This document shows positions 12,598 through 21,692 of a DNA stretch of 64,000 nt, one piece after another. Position 1 is the stretch's first letter, and each line of letters starts with the position of its first letter. A program made the translations under genes and the position numbers. Source of the stretch: Leptospira sp. B5-022 (GTDB taxonomy: Bacteria; Spirochaetota; Leptospiria; Leptospirales; Leptospiraceae); the NCBI RefSeq assembly GCF_000347035.1, contig NZ_ANIJ01000032.1, positions 248,001 through 312,000 on the forward strand, written 5' to 3'. The notes under the pieces are model-generated. The model was not told the DNA's origin, made no database searches, and saw nothing but the letters and a program-made list of their open reading frames with translations.

Positions 12598-15317
12598 AAC
12601 TTGGCCTGCATTCCCACACTGATCAAAGGAAGATAATAAACGTTCCCGCTTCCCGTTTTGGAATTGATATAATTGGAGTTATAGATCGGTTCCGGGTTTG
12701 TCGGCTGAACCATATTTCCAGTTAACGGATTTTGTAGGGAGTATGTGGAATAAGGATATAAATTATTGAAGTTCTGACTGATCTGATTTCTGTTTCCGAA
12801 GAAGTTTATGAATTCGATATAAACGTTCATATAACCCCATTGATAATTATAAAAGCGGTCCAAACGTATATCCAATTGGTGAAAGTCGGGCCATCTTGCG
12901 GAATTATAATCCTTGGAATACGTAGGCAGATACAGATTAATCCCTGTGGAACTTCCCGCGGAAGCGTTTTCGGAACCTACGATGGGAGTGATAGGTACGT
13001 TGGTAAGGTACATGTATTTTCCGCCGATCTGCCAATCATCCAAAAACTTCCAACCTCCCACGAAACTTAACATATGAGTACGGTCGTAATCGTAATATTC
13101 CTCCTTATCATTATCGTATAAAATTTCGTAATTTCCATCGTCATAAAAATTGATATAGTTCCCTTCATAATTCGTCTGGTAAATAAGGGTCCTCATACTA
13201 TTGTCGATCGTTCTTTGCCTTTGCTCGTCGTCCGTTAATCTGGCCTGATGATTATTCCGTTTCGAGATCGAATTCGTATAGGAAAGCCAACCGAATATCC
13301 TTTTTATACCGTTATGATTCTTTTTAAGGAATATCTCAATACCTCTGGAATATCCGTCTCTTAGATTCGAATAATTCAAGTTAGTTACTATATAAGGATT
13401 TTCCATCACGTAAGTCGGATCGTTCACGATATCTCGGATCTGATTATTGGGTGTATAGGGATTTTGGATATTGGAATCGGGAGTCACCAAGTTGGAATAA
13501 GTATTATGGAAACCTTCTATCTTTATCAGATAATCGGTCCCGAAACTTTGCTCGATGCCTACGGAAGAATGGACAGAATATTCCATTTTTAAGTTAGGAT
13601 TTCCCGATTTGGAGGAATATTGTTCTATTCTAACCGGTGCGTTATAATGTTCTCCCGATCCTGCAAGAAGTTTCGTTCCGGTTTTAACAAATTCGTATTC
13701 GATCCTAGCTCTGATGGAATCTTTTTTTTCACCGGATTTATCATAGTAGTCGTTGCGATAACCCGGTAAAAAACGAAAACCTCCCAGCCTAAATTCTAAT
13801 TCCGCAAATTGCGCAATCTCCTTGGTATGGATACGGTCACCCTCGAATAAGGCCCTGAATTGACGGTTGGAATCGAGCAAGTCGTTGAAAATTTCCAGGA
13901 ATTGAGAATTATTCGTTTCGATATCCTGTCCGTTAAGCTTGATATTTGTTTCACGATACTGGGCACCAAAACGAAAATATAGATAATTTTCCAGGATCCG
14001 GATCTTGTTGTTGTTTTCCGCAAAAGTAAGATTTTGCCTCGTAACGTTCCCAAAACCGAATATCCTCTCACCGCTCAGGGGATTATCGTATTTCATTTCA
14101 TAATTTTCTTTAAAAGAATTATTTGAAATAGAGAAAGAACTCTCGATCCCGGAACCATTGTTAAAAACGTATCTAAGTCCGCTCGTTCCGAAACTTCTAT
14201 CGATCCCTACCGGCGGACGGCTTAGGGCGTTACCCAGATCGAACTCGTTTTCCATCGTTTTCGAATATTTCTGCAGGTCCTTTGCTCCGAAGAACATTGC
14301 TGTGATCGTATGATTTTCACCGGGTTTCCAATTAAATTTAGTCTGAAAGTCCTCGTAATCAGCATACTTTGCGTCTTGAGGGATCCCGTCCGGATAAAAC
14401 TGCATGAGAGTATAATTCGGATAAGACTTTCTTGCGGAAACTATCGCAAATGCGTTTTCGGAAAGTTTATGCTGATGATAAACGTCCGACAAAAATGTAT
14501 TCACGTTTATAATAGAATGATTTTTTTTAACTTCATCCGGAGTCCTTATATCGATGATCCCTCCCGTCGCGAATCCGTATTGGACAGGAAAGGCCCCCGA
14601 ATATACGTTGATCGATCTTATGATATTATTGTTTAATACGGACGATTGGTCCCCTAAGTGGTACGGATAAGACATCGGGAACCCATCCAAATAATATCCG
14701 TTCTGCAGAGTTCCCCCTCCCCGAATTACCAGGAAACCTCTATCGCTATTGGAATATGGACTGGAACCTGCAAGATTACCTAAATTGGTTAGATTGGAAA
14801 AACTGGAGGAAGTCAAACCGACCGGAGGTACTGCAGAGATCCCGGGTAAAGTTTGTAACGCTTTTAACGAATCGTTTTGTGCTCCTGGAAGTCGTATAAT
14901 CTCTTCTTGCTGTAGTGAATATCTGGATAAGGACTCGGATTCTTTTTTAGCAACAATATGGATACCGGAAGGAGTCTCCGGCTTGATCGTAAGTACGATT
15001 TTTTGCCGATCGGAAGTTACGATGATCTCCTTACTTATGATCCTGTCCGAAGAAACGATTCTCAATTCGTAAGATCCGAACGATTGGACCCCAATAATCG
15101 CTTTTCCGAAAGGGTCCGTACTATAGGACCTATCGGTCTCCTTCAATAAGAACCTAAGGTTCGAAATCGGAGATTTGTCCTTTTCGGAGAGAAAGAACAC
15201 TTCGACCGTAACTTTGTTTTCCGAAAACAATGGAGTTTGGACCAGAAAAAGTAAGACACCCAGAAGAAATTTTCTTTTAACTATGTTGTTTTTCTCTAGG
15301 AATTTTTTTACGGACAT
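12594..15317 (-). CDS. TonB-dependent outer-membrane receptor
   Basis: Large outer-membrane barrel, about 907 aa, for energy-dependent uptake of an unknown ligand. A signal peptide (KRKFLLGVLLFLVQTPLFSE) is followed by a carboxypeptidase-regulatory-like domain (about 40-120), a plug domain with LPGAQNDSLKALQTLPGI, FLVIRGGG and GYYLDGFPMSYPYHLGDQ, and many Tyr/Asn-rich barrel strands. The last residue is Phe, as usual for BAM-assembled barrels. I chose the ATG at 15317 because GAGGGAGA lies right upstream and it gives a proper signal peptide; the open frame extends further but has no better start. No TonB, ExbB or ExbD gene is nearby. Ligand (iron complex, cobalamin, sugar) cannot be told. Confidence 0.92.
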   Translation of the reverse strand: MSVKKFLEKNNIVKRKFLLGVLLFLVQTPLFSENKVTVEVFFLSEKDKSPISNLRFLLKETDRSYSTDPFGKAIIGVQSFGSYELRIVSSDRIISKEIIVTSDRQKIVLTIKPETPSGIHIVAKKESESLSRYSLQQEEIIRLPGAQNDSLKALQTLPGISAVPPVGLTSSSFSNLTNLGNLAGSSPYSNSDRGFLVIRGGGTLQNGYYLDGFPMSYPYHLGDQSSVLNNNIIRSINVYSGAFPVQYGFATGGIIDIRTPDEVKKNHSIINVNTFLSDVYHQHKLSENAFAIVSARKSYPNYTLMQFYPDGIPQDAKYADYEDFQTKFNWKPGENHTITAMFFGAKDLQKYSKTMENEFDLGNALSRPPVGIDRSFGTSGLRYVFNNGSGIESSFSISNNSFKENYEMKYDNPLSGERIFGFGNVTRQNLTFAENNNKIRILENYLYFRFGAQYRETNIKLNGQDIETNNSQFLEIFNDLLDSNRQFRALFEGDRIHTKEIAQFAELEFRLGGFRFLPGYRNDYYDKSGEKKDSIRARIEYEFVKTGTKLLAGSGEHYNAPVRIEQYSSKSGNPNLKMEYSVHSSVGIEQSFGTDYLIKIEGFHNTYSNLVTPDSNIQNPYTPNNQIRDIVNDPTYVMENPYIVTNLNYSNLRDGYSRGIEIFLKKNHNGIKRIFGWLSYTNSISKRNNHQARLTDDEQRQRTIDNSMRTLIYQTNYEGNYINFYDDGNYEILYDNDKEEYYDYDRTHMLSFVGGWKFLDDWQIGGKYMYLTNVPITPIVGSENASAGSSTGINLYLPTYSKDYNSARWPDFHQLDIRLDRFYNYQWGYMNVYIEFINFFGNRNQISQNFNNLYPYSTYSLQNPLTGNMVQPTNPEPIYNSNYINSKTGSGNVYYLPLISVGMQAKF

Positions 15318-15757
15318 TCTCCCTCTTTTTAGATCCATCGATAAGATTCGTAAATATGAAAAATCCAACGAAATCCCAGATATTAAGATAAATCTCCCGA
15401 TTTCTTTTAGAAATTCAATCTTCCACAAGTTTCCCAAAAATTTCAAAAGCCGACCTTAAATAGTAAGAGAAAGTCCGGAAAAAGGGGACATACTCAATAA
15501 AAGTAAAATGGAGAAGTTTTCCCGAAACAAAGGACATTTTTCGTAGTAGATTTTAACTCAATTGTATCACTCAGAATAATCCTCTAAGCCCACTTATACT
15601 AAGAAAAGAACTGCCACATTTCATTACTCGTATTGTGACCGCAGATGAAAGAAATATACCACATAACAATAGTTATATGAAACTTGAATAAAGATTTCCT
15701 CTTTATAACGAACGCTATAAGATTCGAGGCGAATCGACAAAAAGCCAGGAGAAAATT
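15318..15757. promoter_or_regulatory. Divergent gap with two inverted repeats
   Basis: This 440-bp gap separates the TonB-dependent receptor (minus) from a Cys-rich lipoprotein gene (plus). It is AT-rich and has no reading frame I trust. Near the plus-strand gene are an imperfect inverted repeat TATAACG-AA-CGCTATA (15704-15719) and a perfect one GATTCG-AGG-CGAATC (15721-15735), the latter ending 22 nt before the ATG. They could be operator sites or an RNA hairpin near the ribosome-binding site AGGAG (15747-15751). I do not see an unambiguous sigma-70 promoter. Confidence 0.4.
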
Positions 15758-16699
15758 ATGGGCTCGATGAAAAGAATATCACTAGCTCTTCTTCTTTTCT
15801 TCTTTGCATGCCAGGGAAGTAAAAAGAACGATATCAACGGTTTTCTGGGGATTGTGATCGCGCAAGCGTTAAGCAATCATTGCGCGCAAGCCACGTATAG
15901 GAGCGAGGTGAATAGATATGAAGTTACTCTTACCGGAGTTCCGAATGCGGGCTGCAATCAAGCGAACCTAGAAGGAAACACTCATACGGAATATGCCGCT
16001 AAAGAAAGAGCGGACTACGTAAGAGCCAAGGCGATCACGGATGCAATAGGATCAGGAACCGGGGAAGCATGCGAAAGAACATCCGCGTTATTCGCAACTT
16101 GGATACAAGCCATCGACGATCAGAATTGGAATGCTCTACCTGATGTGGATTCGCCCGACGAGTTCGCAGCAAGAATGACAAACACTAGATTCTATCCGGT
16201 CACAAGTTTCCTTACGGAAAGCCAAACATTTCTGACCAACGGTTTGGGTGCAGGTGATCCGTCTGTAGGAGATGCTTGGGTGGTTTTACATGCACCGTTA
16301 GGCTTCGGAGGTCCGGTAAAAGCGACGGCGTATAGCCAAACACAAGTGGATGCTTCAACGGTGGCTGATCTGGGCCTGTACCAAAACGGAGATCTGACCG
16401 CTCATCTATTAGCGATCGGCAATGCTTTTAGTCCGCTCGTAGGAGGCGGAGTGGAAAATCCATGCGTCCAAGCGGTCCATGCTTTGATCCAACAAAAATA
16501 TGCAGGAGCATTCGCGGCAGTCAGAAGAAATTCCGAAACAGGAAACTTGTTCACCGTTAGTGCCGCTTACCAAGATCCAAACGTTTTTGATACAAGCTTA
16601 AGTCTGAATCCTTTTATGTATCTTAGCTATTGTGAATATGGTACGGATGCGGAAGCGACTCATTTATGCGCTACCTTAAACGATAGATTCGCTGAATAA
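15758..16699 (+). CDS. Lipoprotein of unknown function, Cys-rich
   Basis: A 313-aa protein with a signal peptide (MKRISLALLLFFFA) and a Cys in the lipobox FFAC, so probably lipidated and exposed in the envelope. Eight further Cys residues (HCAQ, GCNQ, EACER, NPCV, SYCEYG, HLCATL among them) suggest several disulfides in the periplasm or outside. I recognise no family. The strong ribosome-binding site AGGAG is 6 nt before the ATG at 15758; a second ATG three codons later would also work. It stands alone: divergent from the TonB-dependent receptor and convergent with the CDGSH gene. Confidence 0.7.
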   Translation: MGSMKRISLALLLFFFACQGSKKNDINGFLGIVIAQALSNHCAQATYRSEVNRYEVTLTGVPNAGCNQANLEGNTHTEYAAKERADYVRAKAITDAIGSGTGEACERTSALFATWIQAIDDQNWNALPDVDSPDEFAARMTNTRFYPVTSFLTESQTFLTNGLGAGDPSVGDAWVVLHAPLGFGGPVKATAYSQTQVDASTVADLGLYQNGDLTAHLLAIGNAFSPLVGGGVENPCVQAVHALIQQKYAGAFAAVRRNSETGNLFTVSAAYQDPNVFDTSLSLNPFMYLSYCEYGTDAEATHLCATLNDRFAE

Positions 16700-16700
16700 G

Positions 16701-17330
16701 TCACTCGGACTTAAATTTGATCTTGCGATGAGTTCCATCGCAATACGGTTTATTGGAAGAACCACCACAACGACAAAGGTACGTTTCGGTGGTTCTATTT
16801 GTTACTTTTCCGGTCCCGGAACAAATTTCTAAATTCCCGCTCGCCTTCAAAGGACCGTTTTTAGTGGGTTCTATTTTTAGAATTCCATTACGAATCGGTA
16901 GAGATTGAGATTCTTGGACAGGCGGTTCTCCAGTTGCCGTAAATCCGATACTCACATGAGTCGCATCGCAAAAAGGTTTATGGGTAGAAGCTCCACATCT
17001 ACAAAGTGCGAGTCTAAATTGTTTCTCCACACCTTCTAACTCGATGTCCGCATGGATCGCAAGAGGGCCATTTTCTCTCACTCTCAAAACATTTACGAAC
17101 GGAGCAGCTTCTTTAAAAGAAGGATCATTCGATTCGAAACGGATCGCGCCGGATGGACAATTCAAAGCTAAAGATTTAATCTCTTCTACACTTGCTTTGT
17201 CAGGATAGATCCATTCTCCTTCCACATTCGGAACGAATACATCCGGTCTACTCAATACACAACTTCTGGAATGAATACACTTCTTTCCGTCGAAAAGAAT
17301 GGTAGCTTCCTTTCCTTTTACGATTTCCAT
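16701..17330 (-). CDS. Iron-sulfur protein with Fer4-like and two CDGSH domains
   Basis: A 209-aa cytoplasmic protein with three predicted metal sites. Residues of about 8-65 resemble the divergent 4Fe-4S mono-cluster (Fer4_19) domain, with CIHSRSC and NCPSGAI. Two CDGSH motifs follow: CRCGASTHKPFCDATH near residue 111 and CRCGGSSNKPYCDGTH near 183. Each supplies the three Cys and one His that hold a 2Fe-2S cluster in the mitoNEET-like family; the first has Ala in place of Gly after Asp. Such tandem CDGSH proteins are known in bacteria, with proposed roles in redox or cluster transfer. It ends 2 nt from the convergent lipoprotein gene. Confidence 0.88.
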   Translation of the reverse strand: MEIVKGKEATILFDGKKCIHSRSCVLSRPDVFVPNVEGEWIYPDKASVEEIKSLALNCPSGAIRFESNDPSFKEAAPFVNVLRVRENGPLAIHADIELEGVEKQFRLALCRCGASTHKPFCDATHVSIGFTATGEPPVQESQSLPIRNGILKIEPTKNGPLKASGNLEICSGTGKVTNRTTETYLCRCGGSSNKPYCDGTHRKIKFKSE

Positions 17331-17383
17331 GTCATTGCTCCCGACACCAAGTATGCACGATTTTTAAGAACAATGCAACAGAA

Positions 17384-18430
17384 TCATTTAGGAACATACC
17401 TGGATAAAAAGGTAGAATTCGCCTTATTCCATTGCGCAATCAAAGTGGACCTTTGCTTGTTTAATGTCTGGTTGGTCTTATTGAACTTATCCGCCAATTG
17501 ATTGGTCTCGGCTACAAGTTTATTATATTGATCCACATCTTCTTGGGTTTTATCCTTGGCACTTTTCAAATCGAACGCTTTTTTGTATTTTTCGAATTGT
17601 TCTTTTTTTAGTAAAAACTCGGTTAAAACAGGAAATTGTTCGGACGCCTCCGTTTTATAAAAAATTAAGGCATTTTTGCAAGCGACAAGTAAGCTGGAAT
17701 CTCCCTCATACGCAGGAATTTTTTCCAATTCGGAAAGACCTTCTTCTGCATATTTCTCGAGAGTTGAACGGTTCTGCTCTATACCGTTTAGATCGTTCTT
17801 ATTAAGAGCATCCAATAGATACATTTCCTGTTTGTAACTTTTGAAATCGACCAAGTAGACTACTCCTTGGTAATTCAAAACTTCCGACGCCTTTTTCAAT
17901 TTAATGCTAGTAGGGTCCTGTTGTTCTATGAGTTTAATATTATTATTAGAGGCGAATTCTTTTTCTTTTTCTTTCAGCTCATCGCCTATCTCTTTCAGTT
18001 TTTCGTTGGCCTTTTTTTTGGCCAACATATAGGCCTCCATCGCGTCGTAAGATTCCTCTGCAACTTCCTGTAAGTTGACTAGTTTTCCGTAATCCTCTCT
18101 TAGAATAGTGTACATGGTATTCAGATATTTTAGTACAGAATTTTTATAGTCGGAATTTCCATCGTATGGAACGGCTTGATTCGCATTTAAGATCGCTTTT
18201 TCGACGGAAACGATGATCGCTCGTCTTTTGTTTTCTACCAAAGAGGGATTTTTACTATGAGCGATTGCCTGCACATAAGCTAAGGTTTCTTTTCCGATCT
18301 GCTCACTCGGACCGGTGAGTTCGTTCATATGTTTTAAAGCGGACGCGGAGTCTTTAGCGAAAATTTTTCCAGTGAGAATAAAACCGAAGATTATGAATAG
18401 AATGAATGTTTTTTTAAGTGATTGTTTCAT
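17384..18430 (-). CDS. Exported helical protein of unknown function
   Basis: A 348-aa protein with a signal peptide (LKKTFILFIIFGFILTGKIFA) and no Cys lipobox, so probably periplasmic or surface-located. The mature part is almost wholly alpha-helical and charged, with coiled-coil stretches at about 120-165 (AEESYDAMEAYMLAKKKANE, then KLKEIGDELKEKEKEF) and 300-330. It may belong to a Leptospira surface-protein family of LIC11966 type, but I am not certain. Its start overlaps the stop of the S41 protease gene by 4 nt (ATGA), so the two are translationally coupled, which makes a substrate, adaptor or inhibitor role for the protease plausible (inference). Confidence 0.7.
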   Translation of the reverse strand: MKQSLKKTFILFIIFGFILTGKIFAKDSASALKHMNELTGPSEQIGKETLAYVQAIAHSKNPSLVENKRRAIIVSVEKAILNANQAVPYDGNSDYKNSVLKYLNTMYTILREDYGKLVNLQEVAEESYDAMEAYMLAKKKANEKLKEIGDELKEKEKEFASNNNIKLIEQQDPTSIKLKKASEVLNYQGVVYLVDFKSYKQEMYLLDALNKNDLNGIEQNRSTLEKYAEEGLSELEKIPAYEGDSSLLVACKNALIFYKTEASEQFPVLTEFLLKKEQFEKYKKAFDLKSAKDKTQEDVDQYNKLVAETNQLADKFNKTNQTLNKQRSTLIAQWNKANSTFLSRYVPK

Positions 18431-20538
18431 TTTTGACCTTTCCTTACGTATGTTTGCATATAGTCCTGCATAATTTTATATGCTTCGTCTATGTATAGAT
18501 CCTCTTCCAATCTTGTTTTTCTTTCCGAATTGATCTCTTTCGTATAAGAATCCATCTTTTCCAGACTTTGATCGAAAGAATGAGTATCTACGGTAAAACT
18601 ATTCGATTTCCTCCTGGTTGCGGCCTGATACTCCTCGTAAAATTTTGCTAATTCCGAAAATTCTTCAAAAAAATCCCCACTATCCAAAGAGATGAGATCC
18701 ATAGATTTTATTTTTTTTCGAAGTTTAGAAGAAAGTGAACCTATCTTGGAAAAATTCGGATCGTCGTCGACTCGATCCTCACTATCGTCTTTGATATCCG
18801 AAAGGCCCAGATCGGGGAATTTTTTATAAGTTATTTCTTTATAGATCTGTTCCGTTCGGATCGCTTCCGGCACGTCCTTTTCCCTTCCGGACAGATCGGA
18901 AAGATCAGGCAAAGGAATATCGGGAATGACTCCCTTTTGCTGGTGGCTCATTCCCTGGACACCAAAATACAAATGAGTGGTCAATTTTAGAAAATCAGAA
19001 TTTCCTTTCCTATTCTCTTCTAGAGGGAGAAGGATTTGAGAAGTTGCCTTTCCATAACTCGGACTTCCGATCACCAAAGCCCGATTGTAATTTTGTAATG
19101 CAGAAGCTAAAAATTCGGAAGCGGAAGCGCTTTGCCCGTTCAGCAAAACGAGCATAGGCCCGTCATATATAGTCCCCCGATTCGTATCCTTTATTATGAT
19201 CAATTCTCCATTTGATGATTTTTGCACGAATAAAGGCCCTTGGTCTACGAAAATCCCAGCAAGATCTATCGCTTCTTCCAAAGAACCTCCTCCATTATTT
19301 CTCAGATCCAGGATCAGCCCTTTAATATTATCTCTTTTTAATTTAAGGATCTCTTTTGCAATATCCTGAGCACAACCTCCCCCCTCCGTTTCCCATTCCG
19401 TATAAAATGCCGGTAAATACAAATAACCTATTTTGTGTTTACCGTTCAAAATGTAACTGGAAATGGAATTTTCTTCCAGACCCATTTTTTCTTGGATCAG
19501 GTGAACATTTAAGACTTGTCCGTCACTCTTTCTGACTTTAAATACTGCCTTTTTAGTCTTAATCCCGGAAAGTATGGATTCCATTTCTCCAGGAGAAAAA
19601 TCGGAGGTAACAACCGTTCTATTCTTATCATCAGGAAATCGAACTTCTAAGATCCTATCCCCCCGGTTCATTTTTTCGGACCTCCAAGCTGGACTTCCCG
19701 GGATTAATCTTTCTATCTTTGTGTCGCCAAAAAAGCTACGATTAAAAACGATCCCAAAAGAATATCCTTTTGAAGAAAGAGAAGATTCAAACCTTTGTTT
19801 TTCGGATGCCGAAAAAAAAGTGCTATGAGGATCAAATTTTTCTAATATAGAATTTAAGAATATAGATTCCAAATAAGGCTCAAAACCGTCAGGATGCTCC
19901 AGAATATTTTTGATCCTTTCTTTCTCCCTTTGAATGACTTCCTTTCTAAGTATTTTTTCCGAGGCAAGCAAACCGTTTTGAAAGTCCTCCTTTTTGGAAA
20001 AAGGTTCCGAGTAAAATTTAGAAGATAAAACCTTGTATCTAAGATAACTTACCCATCTATCCTTCCAATCCTCCTTATTTTTAGGAAATACCGTTTTTCT
20101 TTGGGGATAAAATTCGAATTCTCCTTTCGTAACGAAAGGGGAATTCGATTTTTCTAATTCATTTAGGTAATCCTCAGTGGCCTTAAGACGCTCTTTAAAG
20201 AGATTTAATGAATTTGAGAAGAAGGAGGAAATTTGGCCTACTTCTTCCGACTCCAATCGAAAGGACCTTCTTCCCAATAGATCCAGATCTTCTTTGAGAA
20301 AATAAAATCCCTGCGGATCCAGACTCATCCAAAAGGAACGTTTGACTTCCTCTGATAAACTGGGTTGGATCCTGGATCTTGCCAAATAGTGATGCTCTGC
20401 CACTATGGAAAGGACCTTTTTGACCTTTTTTTCCGTGTTTGAACCCTGGCCGGTCTGCGCGGGAGCGGAGATAGAAAAGAGAAGAAGTATAAGTAAGACT
20501 TCCTTCTTACGTAAATATGAAAGTTTGGAAAAGTACAC
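18427..20538 (-). CDS. Periplasmic tail-specific protease, S41 family
   Basis: Carboxy-terminal processing protease like Tsp/Prc. About 703 aa, with a signal peptide (KEVLLILLLFSISAPAQ). A Tsp-type helical N-terminal domain (PSLSEEVKRSFWMSLDPQGF, FDPHSTFFSASEKQRF), a PDZ domain (about 240-320; RLIPGSPAW, GDRILEV) and the S41 core follow. The Ser of GQSASASEFLASAL and the Lys of YGKATSQ near residue 497 form the Ser-Lys dyad; GLILDLRNNGGG is another hallmark. The C-terminal part is helical and acidic. The start is uncertain: GTG at 20538 gives the best signal peptide, while an upstream TTG at 20577 is possible. Overlaps the next gene by 4 nt. Confidence 0.9.
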   Translation of the reverse strand: MYFSKLSYLRKKEVLLILLLFSISAPAQTGQGSNTEKKVKKVLSIVAEHHYLARSRIQPSLSEEVKRSFWMSLDPQGFYFLKEDLDLLGRRSFRLESEEVGQISSFFSNSLNLFKERLKATEDYLNELEKSNSPFVTKGEFEFYPQRKTVFPKNKEDWKDRWVSYLRYKVLSSKFYSEPFSKKEDFQNGLLASEKILRKEVIQREKERIKNILEHPDGFEPYLESIFLNSILEKFDPHSTFFSASEKQRFESSLSSKGYSFGIVFNRSFFGDTKIERLIPGSPAWRSEKMNRGDRILEVRFPDDKNRTVVTSDFSPGEMESILSGIKTKKAVFKVRKSDGQVLNVHLIQEKMGLEENSISSYILNGKHKIGYLYLPAFYTEWETEGGGCAQDIAKEILKLKRDNIKGLILDLRNNGGGSLEEAIDLAGIFVDQGPLFVQKSSNGELIIIKDTNRGTIYDGPMLVLLNGQSASASEFLASALQNYNRALVIGSPSYGKATSQILLPLEENRKGNSDFLKLTTHLYFGVQGMSHQQKGVIPDIPLPDLSDLSGREKDVPEAIRTEQIYKEITYKKFPDLGLSDIKDDSEDRVDDDPNFSKIGSLSSKLRKKIKSMDLISLDSGDFFEEFSELAKFYEEYQAATRRKSNSFTVDTHSFDQSLEKMDSYTKEINSERKTRLEEDLYIDEAYKIMQDYMQTYVRKGQK

Positions 20539-20677
20539 TGAAATACGTATCTCTATCGGAGCAAAAAATTCGATCAATCCATTTACAGGTCCACTCTTTC
20601 CAAAAACGGATCAGGAATGCTTGCAATCTTTTCTATTAGAAAGTATTGTATGGAAAAAGGACCTAGGAATATCTAAT

Positions 20678-21271
20678 ATGAGTAAAGGTTACCATTCCCG
20701 CTCTCCGGAAGAATTCCAGGATTTCCTGCGCAAAAGTAGGGATGCAGGCAAATCCAAAAACCGTTCCAAGTTAATCCTTTTTTTTGACGTTATACTATTA
20801 CTGTTTATTTTCTCCGTAGTAGCCAAACTTTTAAATCCTTTGGCTTTTAGCGGACAAACCGAGTCCAAGGAAATTTCTTCCGGTTTTGTGAGTTATCGTC
20901 TTTCCTCCAGTAAGGAAAATTCCAAGGAATTTCCGATCTTCTTCCTTTTTTTGAAGAACAAAGGAACGGAACGTCTATCTTTTCCGAACGAGGGAACCAG
21001 GATCCGGGTTTTTATAAAAAGCGGAGATCTGAATTGTTTGGAAGATTCTTGGACCTTAGCATCTAAAACTTTGGAACCTGGTAGTACGAATTTTTTCCGG
21101 TACGAAATTTCTTCCGAACGTTTCTCCGCTCTTCCTCCGGAATGCAGAACTCACGAAAAGTCCATGTGGAATAATATTACCGGCGCCTTCCAAGGGGTAA
21201 AAAAAAGGTCCTTTCATGCGGAAATTCTACGAAAAAACGAAAACATTTCTTTAGAAATCCCTAATTTTTGA
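20678..21271 (+). CDS. Single-pass membrane protein of unknown function
   Basis: About 197 aa from the ATG at 20678, which has AGGA upstream; an open frame continues further upstream, antisense to the protease, and is probably not translated. Residues of about 30-50 (LILFFDVILLLFIFSVVAKL) form one transmembrane helix. The rest, predicted outside the cytoplasm, is beta-rich and carries a Cys pair (LNCLED, PPECRTH). The soluble part could be an immunoglobulin-like domain (FLFLKNKGTERLSFPNEG), but I recognise no family. A 78-aa gene follows 6 nt later. Confidence 0.6.
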   Translation: MSKGYHSRSPEEFQDFLRKSRDAGKSKNRSKLILFFDVILLLFIFSVVAKLLNPLAFSGQTESKEISSGFVSYRLSSSKENSKEFPIFFLFLKNKGTERLSFPNEGTRIRVFIKSGDLNCLEDSWTLASKTLEPGSTNFFRYEISSERFSALPPECRTHEKSMWNNITGAFQGVKKRSFHAEILRKNENISLEIPNF

Positions 21272-21277
21272 GATATC

Positions 21278-21514
21278 ATGAACGAAGAGATCCAAACATT
21301 AAACAAGATAGTCGCCATTGTTGACGAAAAAGCTTCCTTATTCAAAAAAGATTGGAGTCATATGCCTAAGATTAGGGCAGTAACCGAGAAAAAGTTGATC
21401 TTGGATTTGATAGAGAATGCTCTTCAATTAGCAAAGAATATCCGTCCTACTCCCACGGATCTTTTGGGAGATTTGCAAAAATTAAAGGCAGAGTTTTCTA
21501 GACTTCCACTTTGA
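21278..21514 (+). CDS. Small helical protein, unknown
   Basis: A 78-aa cytoplasmic protein with no signal sequence or Cys. It is predicted to be two or three helices (IQTLNKIVAIVDEKASLFKK, ENALQLAKNI, LLGDLQKLKAEFSRL). It starts with ATG 6 nt after the membrane-protein gene, so they are likely co-transcribed. I do not recognise a family. The 178 bp after it hold a C-rich tract (near 21595-21645) with imperfect GGGC/GGGCCC pairing but no clear terminator. Confidence 0.6.
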   Translation: MNEEIQTLNKIVAIVDEKASLFKKDWSHMPKIRAVTEKKLILDLIENALQLAKNIRPTPTDLLGDLQKLKAEFSRLPL

Positions 21515-21692
21515 TGATATCGACGTTGGAATTCCAACAAAGTAAGATCTAAAAATTTGTTGTATAGATTTGAATTGTATGATAAAGGAGCAAGGGCTCT
21601 CCCACGGGCCCTCCTCCACCACCCGAACCTGGGCGGGGGCGATCTCCGTACCCAAGTTGGATCTCCTACATCAAAGCGACACGATTATACTT

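Noticed and set aside
20405..20677. N-terminal extension of the membrane-protein gene overlapping the protease gene
   Set aside because: The extension is antisense to the protease coding sequence; the ATG at 20678 with AGGA upstream begins a sensible membrane protein.
21590..21670. C-rich tract after the 78-residue gene as a terminator or third structured element
   Set aside because: The GGGC/GGGCCC and CCACCC/GGGCGG pairings are imperfect and the layout does not match the two structured copies well enough.
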